Source of the DNA: Erysipelotrichaceae bacterium
GTDB taxonomy: Bacteria > Bacillota_I > Bacilli_A > Erysipelotrichales > Erysipelotrichaceae
NCBI GenBank assembly: GCA_017418585.1
Contig: JAFONG010000088.1
Span: forward strand, 1 to 6,064
Reading direction: 5' to 3'
Length of the DNA stretch: 6,064 nt
The notes beneath the pieces were generated by a model that had not been told where the DNA came from, made no database searches, and was given only the letters and a program-made list of their open reading frames with translations. Of this stretch, positions 5,765 through 6,064 are shown piece by piece (position 1 is the stretch's first letter; each line of letters opens with the position of its first letter). The translations under genes and the position numbers were made by a program.

Positions 5765-5770
5765 CCTCCT
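5765..5770 (-). promoter_or_regulatory. Ribosome binding site of the deacetylase-like gene
   Basis: A perfect AGGAGG on the minus strand lies eight bases before the ATG at 5756 and confirms that start. Confidence 0.85.
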
Positions 5771-5794
5771 ATGGCATTTCTTCTTCGTATTCAA

Positions 5795-5803
5795 ATTATA
5801 GCA
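5795..5803 (-). promoter_or_regulatory. Extended -10 promoter of the deacetylase-like gene
   Basis: TGCTATAAT on the minus strand (TG at 5803-5802, TATAAT at 5800-5795) is a perfect extended -10. Transcription should begin near 5788, giving a leader of about 32 bases that contains the AGGAGG site. No -35 match exists because the EIID terminator occupies that position, consistent with a TGn-dependent promoter. Confidence 0.72.
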
Positions 5804-5809
5804 TGCATG

Positions 5810-5844
5810 AAAAAAACGCAGATCATAAGACCTGCGTTTTTTTT
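5810..5844 (-). terminator. Rho-independent terminator of the PTS EIID gene
   Basis: On the minus strand CGCAGGTC (5836-5829) pairs with GATCTGCG (5824-5817) around TTAT, with one G-U pair. The stem is extended by an A run on one side and a run of seven T on the other. It lies about 16 bases after the EIID stop codon and ends the upstream PTS operon before the deacetylase promoter. Confidence 0.93.
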
Positions 5845-5860
5845 GGTTTTTAGCTATGGA

Positions 5861-6064
5861 TTATGCCATCCAGCCAAGAGCACCTAAGACGAAACCGACT
5901 ACGAATAACAGAAGGATGAGTGTTAACGGAGACATCTTTCTGTATTTAATCAGGTAGTAGCATCCGAAGGTGATTCCGATAGGAACAAGGTATGGGAAGA
6001 TTGCATCTAAAGCCTGCTGTAAAGTCTTGGCCTGAGAAACAACTTCACCGTCGATAACCAGGTC
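5861..6064 (-). CDS. PTS mannose/fructose/sorbose-family EIID component, C-terminal part
   Basis: The last 67 codons of a gene that enters from the right edge, ending in TAA at 5863-5861. The residues DLVIDGEVVSQAKTLQQALD, followed by AIFPYLVPIGITFGCYYLIK, a KMSP turn and a final hydrophobic helix ending GALGWMA, match the usual C-terminal layout of EIID: a soluble segment with an IDG-type turn, the LQxxLDxIxP motif, then two membrane segments. EIID forms the inner-membrane permease with EIIC and imports and phosphorylates a hexose-type sugar together with EIIA and EIIB. It is the last gene of its operon, since a strong terminator follows. The rest of the gene and any EIIA, EIIB or EIIC partners lie outside the window. 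Confidence 0.9.
   Translation of the reverse strand, partial: DLVIDGEVVSQAKTLQQALDAIFPYLVPIGITFGCYYLIKYRKMSPLTLILLLFVVGFVLGALGWMA

Noticed and set aside
5800..5810. Overlapping palindromes ATGCAT/GCATGC upstream of the deacetylase-like gene as a regulator site
   Set aside because: They are six bases long and are explained by the TGC extension of the -10 box beside the terminator tail; there is no second copy in the window.

Overview
The window looks like chromosomal DNA of a low-to-moderate GC Bacillota, plausibly a gut Erysipelotrichales-type organism. The basis is strong AGGAGG ribosome binding sites, TATAAT and TGnTATAAT promoters, U-tract hairpin terminators, a mannose-family PTS and a cre-like operator. 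The taxonomic guess is an inference from style, not a match. Coding density is high and no gap exceeds about 110 bases. I see no mobile element, CRISPR array, tRNA or rRNA.

Layout. On the minus strand, reading from the right edge, the window holds: the C-terminus of a PTS mannose-family EIID (5861-6064) and its terminator; a 496-residue CE4-type deacetylase with an extra N-terminal domain (4266-5756); a stand-alone PTS EIIB (3709-4194) behind a promoter that carries a cre-like operator, followed by a terminator; and a small two-helix membrane protein of unknown function (3112-3645). Facing it on the plus strand is a two-gene operon, a HAD-IIB phosphatase (1103-1912) and a compact cytoplasmic protein of the neutral ceramidase superfamily (1924-3090). 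The operon ends in a hairpin that overlaps the stop codon of the membrane protein. Divergent from the HAD gene, on the minus strand, is a Gfo/Idh/MocA oxidoreductase (46-1029). One base beyond its stop codon begins a second gene with an almost identical N-terminus (1-44, cut by the window edge).

How the genes may work together. A PTS of the mannose/fructose/sorbose class, a deacetylase-like enzyme, a HAD sugar-phosphatase type protein, an amidase-like (ceramidase-fold) hydrolase and NAD(P)-dependent sugar-type dehydrogenases together suggest uptake and processing of a modified sugar or amide-linked glycoconjugate. No substrate can be read from the sequence. The most notable points are a near-symmetric bidirectional promoter at 1066-1094, two genes whose extended -10 elements sit so close to the ATG that the mRNAs should be leaderless, and the unusual coupling of a short intracellular ceramidase-like protein with a HAD phosphatase.
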